Positions 8,929 to 17,547 are shown, numbered from the stretch's first letter. The stretch is 64,000 nt of DNA from M3007 sp040397785 (GCA_040397785.1 JBBAVI010000011.1:22973-86972), one strand, 5' to 3'. Numbers and translations: made by a program. Notes: generated by a model from the letters alone, not told the origin.

Positions 8929-8938
8929 GTTTTGTTAT

Positions 8939-9556
8939 TTACTCTTTTTTCCATTGGGTTGTACATCGGCCAGCCTTGCAATCTGCAACTCGAATCAACT
9001 CTCCTTTTTCGTCGTACTCTTTTAGCACGCCTTCTTCCAAAGGGAAATCATCGCCTGGAATATAATTACCTTCCGTTTTCAAGACACCATTTTCGTAATA
9101 CTCCAGGAAAGGGCCGTACTCATCGTTGTCTTTGAGGGTCACCTTTTCCTTTAAATTGCCATTCGGGTAATACGAAAGGCTTAAACCTTGCAAGGCACCC
9201 TGCACAAATGTTTGTTCAATATGCAACTGACCATCTTGGTAATACTGCTCATATTTACCGTGGTAAGTTCCATTGTTGAAGTGTTCTACGCTTTCGAGGG
9301 ATTCATTTGGGTAATAATACTTTCGAAAGCCATGTAACGTGTCATTGGCATATTCGGCCTCCTCCACGAGGTTGCCATTTTCTCCAAATCGTTGATACAG
9401 GCCGTCTTTGGCAAAATCTTTTTTTCGGCGCTCATAACGAATCGTTCGGCCTTGCGCATCCTTGGCATCAACGGTTTCGTGACGGGATGTGCAGCCGCAC
9501 CATGCCAGGGCACTAATCAGGTATAGGCAAAAAGGGAAAGAACGTACATTTAGCAT
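8939..9556 (-). CDS. MORN-repeat (YwqK-like) secreted protein
   Basis: A 205-residue exported protein, probably a lipoprotein or periplasmic protein (hydrophobic N terminus ending in LAWCGCTS; the Cys context is a weak lipobox). The body consists of successive MORN_2-type repeats of about 22 residues, each with a YYxxGxLxxxxxF pattern (YQRFGENGNLVEEAEY, YYYPNESLESVEHF, YYQDGQLHIEQTF, YYPNGNLKEKVTL, YYENGVLKTEGNY). Such proteins are often annotated as YwqK-family antitoxin components, but no toxin gene is nearby and that label should not be taken as function. Upstream of porQ by 10 nt. Confidence 0.75.
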   Translation of the reverse strand: MLNVRSFPFCLYLISALAWCGCTSRHETVDAKDAQGRTIRYERRKKDFAKDGLYQRFGENGNLVEEAEYANDTLHGFRKYYYPNESLESVEHFNNGTYHGKYEQYYQDGQLHIEQTFVQGALQGLSLSYYPNGNLKEKVTLKDNDEYGPFLEYYENGVLKTEGNYIPGDDFPLEEGVLKEYDEKGELIRVADCKAGRCTTQWKKE

Positions 9557-9577
9557 GGCTCAGTTGTTTTGAGCATG

Positions 9578-9585
9578 CAAACGTA
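9578..9585 (-). promoter_or_regulatory. Promoter -7 box of the MORN-protein/porQ pair
   Basis: TACGTTTG on the minus strand, 21 nt upstream of the ATG at 9556, fits the TAnnTTTG consensus. No clear -33 TTTG was identified. Confidence 0.5.
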
Positions 9586-9640
9586 TAGAATGACGACAAA
9601 AGTTTGCTTCGGGATGCCTGTCCTTAAAAAAAACTGATAT

Positions 9641-10705
9641 TTACCAGGTGCTGAGTACGCCCGGCTGGTTTGCATAATGCACTTTTAAGGCTGCAACGAG
9701 CCATTCACCGCCAAAAGTGATGGTCGCATGGTGGGAAAAATAAATAATCCAGTCGAACCCATCATCAAACACAACCCCTTCGTAAGCACCGCGAAAAATA
9801 TTTTCCAGGCTAATTTTAAAAATCCCCTCCTCGCAATCAAGCAGGTAAACAGATGTTTGTACTTTCTCTTTGAACAAGGGGAGCAAGGCCTTTTCTATGT
9901 GCGTATCGTGCTCAGTCAGGTACACGACCTCCGACTTGGCTGCTCCGCCCAAGGGGGGCCAATAATTGCAGGTAAATCCCCAGCGTTCGCGCAGAGCAAG
10001 GCGTAACACCTGCGCATCCAAGCCGCGTACACGCTGGCGGGAGGAGGTGTGCACAACTTGTGGCGTAAGTGTAACCGATTGAAATACTACATGTTGGGAC
10101 GCTTCTGAAATAGTCAGGGCCATTTGTTCAAACCCTTTATATAAATCGGCCAAAGGGGAGGGAACGCCATCGTCAAATTGTATTTCGGGCCTTAATTCGC
10201 GGTCACTGATATGAATTTCGAGTGGAATCTGCACGAGGGCCTTCGCAGCCACTTTCTCCACAATTGCTTTTGCCGCATTCGTATCCAATACATAATAATA
10301 AAGGAGGTAATGGCCACGCAAGCGATGGCTGCCATTGGCAAATCCATTGGCTGTTGCAGTGAGCAAATCATCTACCGGTTCTTGATAATAGGTTTTCCAA
10401 TCCTCAAACCAGGGGGCGCCAGCCGGCCAGCCATTCATATTGGCTACCCGAAAATGCAGGCTCATGATTTTCATATCTTTCCGGTGCGGGTAATCGAAGC
10501 CCTGGAGGCGCCATTGGGCACCCGCTTGCTGGACCGCACTGGAAGGATCCGTATCGGTAGGCAACAATACTTCGATATGTTGTTCGGGCGCATCACCACA
10601 TTGGCCCAGGGTTGTTACGAGCTTGCCAGTATCAGTTGCCGTCATTTGGCAATAGTGCCATACCGTATCAATTTGCTTGTACAGTGTTAAGCGATAAGCA
10701 GACAT
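9641..10705 (-). CDS. Uncharacterised cytoplasmic protein
   Basis: Not recognised. A 354-residue protein without signal peptide or membrane segments. The N terminus (MSAYRLTLYKQIDTVWHYCQM) has the look of a short beta-strand domain reminiscent of WGR-type folds, but the W-G-R residues are not present, so this is only a resemblance. The C-terminal third contains acidic aromatic motifs (FDDGFDWIIYFSHHATITFGGEW) seen in some immunity-like or SMI1-like proteins. No conserved neighbour informs its role; it stands alone between the MORN/porQ pair and the PDZ gene. Function unknown. Confidence 0.7.
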   Translation of the reverse strand: MSAYRLTLYKQIDTVWHYCQMTATDTGKLVTTLGQCGDAPEQHIEVLLPTDTDPSSAVQQAGAQWRLQGFDYPHRKDMKIMSLHFRVANMNGWPAGAPWFEDWKTYYQEPVDDLLTATANGFANGSHRLRGHYLLYYYVLDTNAAKAIVEKVAAKALVQIPLEIHISDRELRPEIQFDDGVPSPLADLYKGFEQMALTISEASQHVVFQSVTLTPQVVHTSSRQRVRGLDAQVLRLALRERWGFTCNYWPPLGGAAKSEVVYLTEHDTHIEKALLPLFKEKVQTSVYLLDCEEGIFKISLENIFRGAYEGVVFDDGFDWIIYFSHHATITFGGEWLVAALKVHYANQPGVLSTW

Positions 10706-10847
10706 AAAATCAGGTCTTTACGGACAGTTGGGATCAATTCCATCCTGTGAATTGAAAAGCATGCATAGAAGCGATTATTAAAAATGATGTAGGTGGAACT
10801 ATCCCTACAGTCCAAATTTCGGGCCAATACTGCTTTCAAACTGGTTG

Positions 10848-10887
10848 AAAAAAGAAAACCCCGGATTTCTACGCAGAGAAACCCGAG
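10848..10887 (-). terminator. Intrinsic terminator of the PDZ-protein gene
   Basis: On the minus strand CTCGGGTTTCT pairs with AGAAATCCGGG (11 bp including two G-U pairs) around CTGCGT, followed by GGTTTTCTTTTTTC. It lies about 57 nt after the stop at 10944. Confidence 0.75.
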
Positions 10888-10943
10888 GAGTGTTTTGCTT
10901 AATTTTTAACAGTGCCGCAAACAGCGGCCATATATAAAGGTGT

Positions 10944-12626
10944 TTAATTAACAATAATTTGCTCCGAAAATACTTTATTACCTTGCAGTACCTGAATCAG
11001 AATATTACCCTTGGCATATTCTGAAAGATCAAATTGTTGCACATAATCGCCATTAAAAGCGTTGAGTTCTTCGCGGAATAGTTGGCGGCCAGCAAGATCG
11101 AATAAGGAAACAACGGTTGGTACGGCAGGCGCGCGAAAAGCAATTGTAACCTGGCCCTGCGTTGGGTTGGGATAGGCCTGAAAGGATTCTAAACTTAAGC
11201 TACGGTCTGTCGCCGCATTATTATTAGGCGCAGTGGCAGCCTTTTCCTGATCGCCTTCCCCTTTATGAATGGTGATCACATGACGCTCGCGCATGCGATC
11301 TTGTTCGTTTGTGCCCCAATTCCAAATCATAAACTGGCGGCTTTGATTGTCGCCCTCCTCGTTGGTTTCATTCAAAATGATCTTATTGGAATTGTCTTGA
11401 CAGGCCTTCAATGTAGCTTCTGCACGTATAATATTGTTGCCGCGTAAATAGTTTACCGTTACCTTATTACCCGGTTTATAGGTCGCGATTTCATTCCAAA
11501 GGTCATCGTGGGTTTTAACTTTTTTATCATTAATTGCGGTAATTACATCTCCTTCTGTCATGCCGGCCGCTCTGGCAGCAGATTCATCTGTAAAGTTTTC
11601 AACCTGAGCGCCTGTTGCATCATCTGTGGCAAAGGTGGCAGTGTACACGCCCAAACAGGCTTCTTTTTCTTTATTATTGACATCGAAACCATTCCAATTC
11701 CAATTCTTAGTATTCCAATTTTCCCAGTCCCAATCATTTTGGGCTCCAATTACGGCTTCTGTGGTCGCTTCTTTATTGTTACGGGTATAAGCAACGGCAA
11801 TTTTGTCGCCCGGTTTAGTTTCCGCCATAAAATCGCTGATATCTTCCCAATCTTCGATGGTAGTGTCATTGAGTTTGTTTATCCGGTCTCCATTTTTAAG
11901 TCCTGCTTTTTCTGCGGCGGCGTTTTTTACGATATCTACCGCGGTACCAGGTCCTGCTTCCTCCGATTCAGCGGGTTGTACACCTAAAAAACCATGTTTC
12001 TCCGTGGTAGTACCCATATTAATTGTGTTTCGATTGCCAAGCGTTGCAACTGTAACGGTTTCCACGCCATTGCGCGTGTAATGGATTTCCATGGCATCAC
12101 CTGGTTTGCCTTTGCGGATCAATTTGGTAACATCCTTCCAGTAATTGACTTGTTTTCCGTTGAGAAATAAGATAATATCATTGGTTTTTAACCCCGCTTT
12201 GGCCGCAGCCGATTCTTTTACCACTTTTACCCGTAATCCGGGTTCATTTTCATCTTCGTCAGCATCTTCCTCAATCCCAAGAAATGGAGATTCATTGCCA
12301 TTCAGATCAAACGATGCATCATCATTGTGGGTATTAAACCCATATACTTCGTTTCCATCGTTGCTTTTGTTTTGAACCACCTGCACCTGCACCGTGACGC
12401 CCTCTTTGTTGTTTTCTTTCATGTATTGATCAACATCAAATTGTGCTGCGGCTTTTCCTTTTTTAATGATGGTTTCAATGACTTCAGAGCCATCTGCATC
12501 TACAGAGCGTTTGGTAATGATGATTTTTTTCTCAGGTTCGTTGTTGTCAGATTGTGCAAACAGGGCAGATTGGGGGATAATGCACATTGCAAAGAGCAGT
12601 AGGAGGAGCGTACGCAGTGGTTTCAT
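10944..12626 (-). CDS. Secreted protein with three PDZ domains and T9SS type A sorting domain
   Basis: A 560-residue exported protein. A signal peptide (ending ...SALFA-Q) is followed by three PDZ domains at roughly residues 113-195, 209-292 and 320-405. Each has the carboxylate-loop/GL-x-GD pattern (AGLKTNDIILFLNGK, AGLKNGDRINKLND, AGMTEGDVITAINDK). The C-terminal about 80 residues form a T9SS type A sorting domain (FQAYPNPTQGQVTIAF... ending NKVFSEQIIVN), so it should be exported by the type IX system and cleaved or surface-attached. No protease domain is present, so it is a PDZ-only surface adaptor or peptide-binding protein. It has its own terminator. Confidence 0.85.
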   Translation of the reverse strand: MKPLRTLLLLLFAMCIIPQSALFAQSDNNEPEKKIIITKRSVDADGSEVIETIIKKGKAAAQFDVDQYMKENNKEGVTVQVQVVQNKSNDGNEVYGFNTHNDDASFDLNGNESPFLGIEEDADEDENEPGLRVKVVKESAAAKAGLKTNDIILFLNGKQVNYWKDVTKLIRKGKPGDAMEIHYTRNGVETVTVATLGNRNTINMGTTTEKHGFLGVQPAESEEAGPGTAVDIVKNAAAEKAGLKNGDRINKLNDTTIEDWEDISDFMAETKPGDKIAVAYTRNNKEATTEAVIGAQNDWDWENWNTKNWNWNGFDVNNKEKEACLGVYTATFATDDATGAQVENFTDESAARAAGMTEGDVITAINDKKVKTHDDLWNEIATYKPGNKVTVNYLRGNNIIRAEATLKACQDNSNKIILNETNEEGDNQSRQFMIWNWGTNEQDRMRERHVITIHKGEGDQEKAATAPNNNAATDRSLSLESFQAYPNPTQGQVTIAFRAPAVPTVVSLFDLAGRQLFREELNAFNGDYVQQFDLSEYAKGNILIQVLQGNKVFSEQIIVN

Positions 12627-12982
12627 AACGGAAAGTTGTTTTGTCGTGAAAGCAAAAAATGGGCTTCGAAAATTGTTTTCATTGAATAATATTGTGCAGA
12701 CCTGTGGAGAAAGACAGTCTGAATAGTACGAAGTTGCACCCGAAAGTGGCAGTTAATAAAAAAATATCGACTGGTATACGTGTTTTGTTAGGAAATGACA
12801 ATTTCTGGACATTTTTCGATTGAATTGTCAGCTATTATTCAAATTTTAACATTTTTTATACTCCTGCCAATGATCTACATACTTGAAATCAAAGGACATG
12901 CGTTTAGTTTATCCGGCCTTGGAACTCATTCCCTCCAAAGTTGCTTACCCATCTCTTAATCTTATCCACGAACCGACTTCTT

Positions 12983-13717
12983 ATGGCTAGCGCAAACTAC
13001 AAAATCTTATTGGTGGAGGATGACCAAAATTTTGGCGACGTTCTCCGTTCTTACCTCGAAATGCACGACTATGACGTCACCTTGGCGACAGATGGTGTGC
13101 TAGGATTTGAGGCTTTTAAAAAAAGTGATTTCGACCTTTGTGTTTTCGATGTCATGATGCCTCGAAAAGATGGTTTTACGCTCGCCAAAGAAATACGGGA
13201 GCGCGACCAAGAGGTTCCGATCATTTTCCTGACTGCCAAAACCATGAAGGAGGATGTACTCAACGGATTCAAAATTGGTGCGGATGACTACATCTCGAAA
13301 CCGTTCAACTCAGAAGAATTGTTGCTGCGCATTCAAGCTGTGCTAAAACGCGTCAACAAGTTAGCCGATCCAAGAGACGAGCAGCGTGAGTATGCAATTG
13401 GTAAATATCATTTTAACTACCCCTTGCGTATCCTCACCTTCAATGATGCCAAACCCGATGAAGAAAGCCAATGGAAATTGAGTCCCAAAGAGGCTGAATT
13501 GCTAAAAATGTTCTGCAAGTATATCAACGATGTGACCCCGCGCTCAGAAGCGCTCACGAAAATCTGGCACGAAGACAATTACTTTACGGCCCGTTCGATG
13601 GACGTATTTGTTACAAAATTGCGCAAATACCTGGCCAAGGACAGTGCCATTGAAATTGTAAATATCCACGGCAATGGATTTCAGTTGCTGGTAAAAGACA
13701 TGATTGCAGCGCGTTAG
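12983..13717 (+). CDS. OmpR/PhoB-family response regulator (RprY-like)
   Basis: DNA-binding response regulator of 244 residues. The receiver domain has acidic residues E12-D13-D14, the phosphoacceptor D56 within VFDVMMPRKDG, and the conserved Lys in YISKPF. The C-terminal winged-helix domain begins around residue 140 (YAIGKYHFN...LSPKEAELLKMF) and contains FVTKLRKYLAKD and IHGNGFQL, typical of the OmpR family. The ATG at 12983 is chosen because the receiver fold starts directly after it (YKILLVEDD); an upstream in-frame start at 12941 adds no domain. It is an orphan regulator: no histidine kinase gene is adjacent. Followed by a strong terminator. The 356-nt gap upstream holds no other recognised element. 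Confidence 0.9.
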   Translation: MASANYKILLVEDDQNFGDVLRSYLEMHDYDVTLATDGVLGFEAFKKSDFDLCVFDVMMPRKDGFTLAKEIRERDQEVPIIFLTAKTMKEDVLNGFKIGADDYISKPFNSEELLLRIQAVLKRVNKLADPRDEQREYAIGKYHFNYPLRILTFNDAKPDEESQWKLSPKEAELLKMFCKYINDVTPRSEALTKIWHEDNYFTARSMDVFVTKLRKYLAKDSAIEIVNIHGNGFQLLVKDMIAAR

Positions 13718-13769
13718 GACCTATGCAAGCAACCTGCTAGTGCCCCCTCAATGTAACCGTTGTAAAACC

Positions 13770-13807
13770 AACCCGGTCATCAAACGCCCCTGATGATCGG
13801 GTTTTTT
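13770..13807 (+). terminator. Bidirectional intrinsic terminator
   Basis: AACCCGGTCATCA (13770-13782) pairs with 13791-13803 over 13 bp with one G-U pair, followed by TTTT on the plus strand. It sits between the response regulator and the convergent AntA-like gene; on the minus strand the tail is GGTTTTAC, so it may serve both. Confidence 0.85.
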
Positions 13808-13821
13808 AGTTTTATGGCCAT

Positions 13822-14163
13822 TTAGGCCGCATGTTGAAACAAATTCATTTGTCCATTATGCGCAAACGCTTCCAGTAAACGCGCATATTTTACCTTTTGC
13901 TTGCTGTTTGTGCGCAATACAATCAGTTTGGCCAATTCGAGCGTAATATAAAAATCCTCAATCGGCTCTCCCGGACGTGCGCGTTTCGCAAAATCGCGGT
14001 ACATCTGCGGCTTGCGGATACCGTCCTGAAATTCATAGACGTCGCGCAACCATTTGCGGACTAAAGCACCATACTGCCGGACAGGCAATTTAAGGGCCGC
14101 ATGTAAGTTAGAGGCGGTAACAACCTTGGTGCCTCTTTTGCTCTCTAGTACTTCAAGTTGCAT
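13822..14163 (-). CDS. AntA/AntB-like anti-repressor domain protein
   Basis: A 113-residue protein resembling the phage AntA/AntB anti-repressor domain. A short N-terminal strand is followed by TASNLHAALKLPVRQYGALVR and a WLRDVYEF segment, then IEDFYITLELAKLIVL and KVKYARLLEAF, the order seen in AntA domains. No other phage gene is nearby, so it is either a domesticated regulator or a remnant of a mobile element. A good promoter (14229-14260) and a large dyad in the leader (14168-14202) suggest regulated expression. The family match is by pattern only and is moderately certain. Confidence 0.6.
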   Translation of the reverse strand: MQLEVLESKRGTKVVTASNLHAALKLPVRQYGALVRKWLRDVYEFQDGIRKPQMYRDFAKRARPGEPIEDFYITLELAKLIVLRTNSKQKVKYARLLEAFAHNGQMNLFQHAA

Positions 14164-14167
14164 AAAT

Positions 14168-14202
14168 CAAAGGGTTATGAACAAATTTTGATTGTTCCTT
14201 TG
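14168..14202 (-). promoter_or_regulatory. Nested dyad in the leader of the AntA-like gene
   Basis: CAAAG (14168-14172) and GAACAA (14179-14184) are mirrored by TTGTTC (14192-14197) and CTTTG (14198-14202). The structure lies between the predicted promoter and the ATG and could be an operator or an mRNA hairpin. Confidence 0.45.
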
Positions 14203-14228
14203 AGAAGAAGTTTGTTTTAAATGCGATA

Positions 14229-14260
14229 CAAAAATAAACAAGTTGTGTTTAAAAAACAAA
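14229..14260 (-). promoter_or_regulatory. Promoter of the AntA-like gene
   Basis: On the minus strand TATTTTTG (14236 to 14229) fits the -7 consensus and TTTG (14260 to 14257) lies 20 nt upstream as the -33 element. The rest of the 528-nt gap up to 14691 is AT-rich and shows only the palindrome and promoter described at 14641-14676. Confidence 0.6.
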
Positions 14261-14640
14261 TAGTTTGACATAATATTTTTGTTATTTTTTAAATTATTTT
14301 CATAAAGTGCTGATAGTCAGCATTATGTATTTATATGTTTTTTTAGAAAAATTTTATAAAACATTGTGAAACATCCTTTTGGATAAAATAATAACGTGCA
14401 ACGGATAAAAAAACTGCGGTAAGTTCGCCCGATGACCGAACAATTTGGGCCTGTGCTTGTTATCTGCTCCTGACAAATGTGTGTCTTTTCCGGTAATTTG
14501 TATTACCTCTGCATGCTTTTTTGTCGGGCATTCCACAAGCCTGCTATGCTCAACAGGTATTGAATTGAATGGATTTATAATCTTATCGCCGACCAAGTAT
14601 TGATTTTGGCACCCGTAACACCACAATACAGGTGCAGGTT

Positions 14641-14660
14641 TCTAAACGAAATCGTTTAGA
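14641..14660 (+). promoter_or_regulatory. 20-nt palindrome upstream of the HMG-CoA synthase gene
   Basis: TCTAAACGA (14641-14649) and TCGTTTAGA (14652-14660) are perfect 9-nt inverted arms separated by 2 nt. The site ends 8 nt before a -7 box and so covers the -33 region: a candidate repressor operator. Confidence 0.55.
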
Positions 14661-14668
14661 GCGTTTCA

Positions 14669-14676
14669 TAAATTTG
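14669..14676 (+). promoter_or_regulatory. Promoter -7 box of the HMG-CoA synthase gene
   Basis: TAAATTTG matches TAnnTTTG. The predicted start near 14683 leaves a leader of only about 9 nt before the ATG at 14692. Confidence 0.6.
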
Positions 14677-14691
14677 TAGCACTACCATCAC

Positions 14692-16083
14692 ATGGCCAAA
14701 CGCTTGCTCCCTGTCGGAATCGACGACATGGCATTTTACGTGCCGAAACTCTATCTGGACATACGTGCGCTTGCAGAAAAGCGCAATATTCCTTACGAAA
14801 AATTGTCATTAGGGCTAGGATTGCACAAAATGGCCCTGCCGGATGTGCACGAAGATGCGGCAACCATGGCCGCCGAAGCCATTTCCGAATTGATTGATCG
14901 GAACCAACTCGACCCAAACCGCATCGGACGTATTTATTTAGGTACAGAAAGTGCGCTGGATATGTCCAAACCTACCGGTACTTATGCGGTGGAGATGCTG
15001 CAAAACCGTTACGCAACGCAATTTGGCACCCACTGTTTTCGGCATTGCGACGTGCTGGATATGACCTTTGCCTGTATTGGCGCGGTCGATGCGTTGCTGA
15101 GTACCTTAGATTGGGTGGCAACCGACCCGGATAATATTGGCATTGTGGTCGCTAGCGATATTGCTAAATACGAGCTCGACTCCACTGGTGAATACACCCA
15201 AGGGGCCGGGGCGGTTGCGATGTTGATTCGCTGGAATCCAAGACTGCTGGTCATTCGTCGCCTGATTGGTATTGCGATGGAAAGTGTACATGATTTTTAC
15301 AAACCGCGTAGGGAGCGTTTTTCAGAAACCCCCGTTTTTGACGGCCAGTTTTCGAATAATTGCTACCAAAATCGGATGCAAGAGGCGCTCGACGATTTTC
15401 GGAAGCGCGCTTTGGCTGTTGGACTTTTCAAAAACGAACAATACCAGGCACTTTCAGAACGCTGGAGTAAAATGATTTTTCACCTGCCGTACGCTTTTCA
15501 TGCCAAACGAATCTATATTGAGCGCTTCATAGCAGAGCGCCAGGCCAAAGGTGTTTGGCAAGCCGATCTATTGCGTTTGGGATTGCAAGTGCCCGAACAG
15601 GCCCAATTTGGCGACGCAAAAGCGTACGAAAAGGCCCGCAATGGTTTTCTGAAAGCGGTGAGTGAATCTGTCCTGTATCAGCGTTTTGTACAAGAAAAAC
15701 TCGAACAAGCACAACGCGCCAGCCAGGAAACAGGCAACCTTTATACGGCTTCAATCTTTCTGGCCTTAATGAGTGCGCTGGAATTGAGCCAAACTGCAGG
15801 GCAGGAACTACAAGGTAAGCGCATCGGCTTTGTGGCCTACGGAAGCGGATCCAAAGCCAAGGTGTTTGAAGCAATTGTCCAGCCTGACTGGCATCTGATG
15901 GCAACTAATTTTAACGTTTTTAAAAAAATTGAAAGTCGCGAGGCGATCGATTATAATCAATACGAATCTTTGCACCAGGGCACACAAAATGACTCTATTC
16001 ATCCAGAAACAGGCCGTTGGGGCCTCGCATCTATCGGAAATGAAGGGGTTACGCTGGGTGCACGATATTACAAGACGTTGTAA
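14692..16083 (+). CDS. Hydroxymethylglutaryl-CoA synthase
   Basis: Thiolase-fold enzyme that condenses acetyl-CoA with acetoacetyl-CoA to HMG-CoA, the entry to the mevalonate route of isoprenoid synthesis. The 463-residue length is normal. Visible family features are the N-terminal VGIDDMAFYVPKLYLD, the acidic active-site region VHEDAATMAAEA, the nucleophile Cys in DMTFACIGAVDAL, TQGAGAVAMLI, and a His-containing region VHDFYKPRR. Several Bacteroidota use the mevalonate rather than the MEP pathway, which fits. It is a single gene between a palindromic operator-like site and a terminator. The exact thiolase-superfamily subfamily is inferred from length and motifs. Confidence 0.85.
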   Translation: MAKRLLPVGIDDMAFYVPKLYLDIRALAEKRNIPYEKLSLGLGLHKMALPDVHEDAATMAAEAISELIDRNQLDPNRIGRIYLGTESALDMSKPTGTYAVEMLQNRYATQFGTHCFRHCDVLDMTFACIGAVDALLSTLDWVATDPDNIGIVVASDIAKYELDSTGEYTQGAGAVAMLIRWNPRLLVIRRLIGIAMESVHDFYKPRRERFSETPVFDGQFSNNCYQNRMQEALDDFRKRALAVGLFKNEQYQALSERWSKMIFHLPYAFHAKRIYIERFIAERQAKGVWQADLLRLGLQVPEQAQFGDAKAYEKARNGFLKAVSESVLYQRFVQEKLEQAQRASQETGNLYTASIFLALMSALELSQTAGQELQGKRIGFVAYGSGSKAKVFEAIVQPDWHLMATNFNVFKKIESREAIDYNQYESLHQGTQNDSIHPETGRWGLASIGNEGVTLGARYYKTL

Positions 16084-16107
16084 AAAAACGGGAAACCCCT
16101 GTTTTTA
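16083..16107 (+). terminator. Terminator after the HMG-CoA synthase gene
   Basis: AAAAACGGG pairs with CCCCTGTTTTT, with one bulge, around AAA, starting at the stop codon and ending in a T-run. Confidence 0.6.
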
Positions 16108-16195
16108 TCGCATTAAACATATCTTTTATATCAAGATATACGTTTTTTGGTATCAAAATTGCTTATTATAAATCCTACCAAAAATTTCGATCAAA

Positions 16196-16366
16196 ATGAC
16201 TAATCAAGCACAACAAAAAGTAAATAAAAACGCAACCTTTTGGCTCGTTTTAAGTCTTCATATTGGCTTGGGTGCCGGATTGTATTATTACGTCCATGCG
16301 CCCGCACAGCCAACTATTTCCAAAGCAGCATACAACACAACTACCGCAAAACCGATTCTTCCATAA
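16196..16366 (+). CDS. 56-residue single-pass membrane microprotein
   Basis: Small open frame of 56 codons from the ATG at 16196 to TAA at 16364-16366. The product starts MTNQAQQKVNKNATFW, has one hydrophobic helix (about residues 14-32, WLVLSLHIGLGAGLYYYV) and a short polar tail ending AKPILP. It sits 14 nt before the first of two thioredoxin-fold genes, so co-transcription is likely. Not recognised; the coding call rests on the coherent hydrophilic-TM-hydrophilic layout and the tight spacing. It could be a signal anchor or a partner of the following exported proteins. Confidence 0.55.
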   Translation: MTNQAQQKVNKNATFWLVLSLHIGLGAGLYYYVHAPAQPTISKAAYNTTTAKPILP

Positions 16367-16380
16367 TTTTTTGCCCAACC

Positions 16381-17547
16381 ATGAAGCGCAACTTTGTAAC
16401 ACTTTTTCTTTCTATCATATGCATCGCTGGATTGAGCGCGCAAGGCATCGAGTTTTTTCACGGCAAATGGAGTGAAGCACTCGAAAAAGCAAAAGCGGAA
16501 GACAAATTAATTTTTGTGGATGCTTATGCCGCTTGGTGTGGCCCTTGCAAACGAATGTCTAGTCAGGTTTTCCCAGATCCGAAATCGGGCGCGTTTTACA
16601 ATACCAGTTTTATATGCTTAAAGATTGACATGGAGAAGCCGGAAAACGCGGACTTTGCCGATAAATACCCGGTAGGTTCTTACCCGACCTTGTTATTTAT
16701 TGATAGGGATGGTAAAATTGTCCTGAAAGAAGTCGGCTATCGTGATGTAGATCCATTTTTGGCACTCGGTAAAAAAGCGCTCGGTAAAAATACGAATTCG
16801 GCTGATTATGAAAAAATGTACAGTGAAGGCAATCGTGATCCGCAGTTTTTGTACAAATATGTAGGTGTATTGAACCGCTTGGGCAACCCATCGCTCAAAA
16901 TTACCAACGAATACCTGGCTACGCAAACCGACCTTAACAGCGATTTCAACCTGCGTTTCATCCTCGAAGGCGCTACGGAAGCCGATAGTCGCGTGTTTGA
17001 TCTCTTGCTCAAAAACAAGGATAAAATAGCGGCACTTGCCGGACCGGATGCCGTCAAAAGCAAAATAGAACTTGCTTGTAAAAATACGGTTAAAAAAGCC
17101 ATCAGTTTTAAAGACGAGGCCTTGTTGAAGGAAGCCAAAAACAAAATGAAAGCGGGCAGCCCAGATCGCGCCACGGCATTTGGCTATGAATCGGATTTGG
17201 CATTCTACACCGCTACAAAGGATGTGAAACAATACCTGAAAGTGGCTGGAAGTTACCAAAAAGCGGTCATTAAAAGCAATGCATCTTTGCAACATGAATT
17301 TGTAATAAGTATGCTGCGTGCCTTTCCGGAAGACGTAAAAGTGTTGGAATCTGCGGAGAAAATGGCAAAATCGGCTGCCGAAAATGGAGGTTTGCCGGAG
17401 TATTACATGACCCTTGCCGGTATTTACAAAATACAGGGAAACAAGTTGAAGGCCAAAACAACTGCTCAAAAAGCCATTGAATTGATTGGTGACAAGGATA
17501 ATGGGATGAAAGCGCGCATCGAATACTTTTTGAATGCACTAGGATAA
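16381..17547 (+). CDS. Exported thioredoxin-fold protein with helical-repeat C terminus (copy 1)
   Basis: A 388-residue exported protein. The start at 16381 gives a signal peptide (MKRNFVTLFLSIICIAGLSA-Q); a longer in-frame extension to 16240 has none. Residues 22-150 form a thioredoxin-like domain with the redox pair C53/C56 in WCGPCK and a cis-Pro-type YPTLLFID strand. The remaining about 240 residues are helical, with an end resembling TPR (YYMTLAGIYKIQGNKLKAKTTAQKAIEL). It is probably a periplasmic disulfide reductase or chaperone-like protein. A clear paralogue follows after 26 nt. Neither is a DsbD/TlpA type with a known partner here. Confidence 0.8.
   Translation: MKRNFVTLFLSIICIAGLSAQGIEFFHGKWSEALEKAKAEDKLIFVDAYAAWCGPCKRMSSQVFPDPKSGAFYNTSFICLKIDMEKPENADFADKYPVGSYPTLLFIDRDGKIVLKEVGYRDVDPFLALGKKALGKNTNSADYEKMYSEGNRDPQFLYKYVGVLNRLGNPSLKITNEYLATQTDLNSDFNLRFILEGATEADSRVFDLLLKNKDKIAALAGPDAVKSKIELACKNTVKKAISFKDEALLKEAKNKMKAGSPDRATAFGYESDLAFYTATKDVKQYLKVAGSYQKAVIKSNASLQHEFVISMLRAFPEDVKVLESAEKMAKSAAENGGLPEYYMTLAGIYKIQGNKLKAKTTAQKAIELIGDKDNGMKARIEYFLNALG

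Noticed and set aside
8939..9556. Toxin-antitoxin antitoxin (YwqK label)
   Set aside because: MORN repeats alone do not show this role and no toxin gene is adjacent.
14354..14626. 90-codon frame upstream of the HMG-CoA synthase gene
   Set aside because: No family, no promoter, and amino-acid composition does not look coding.
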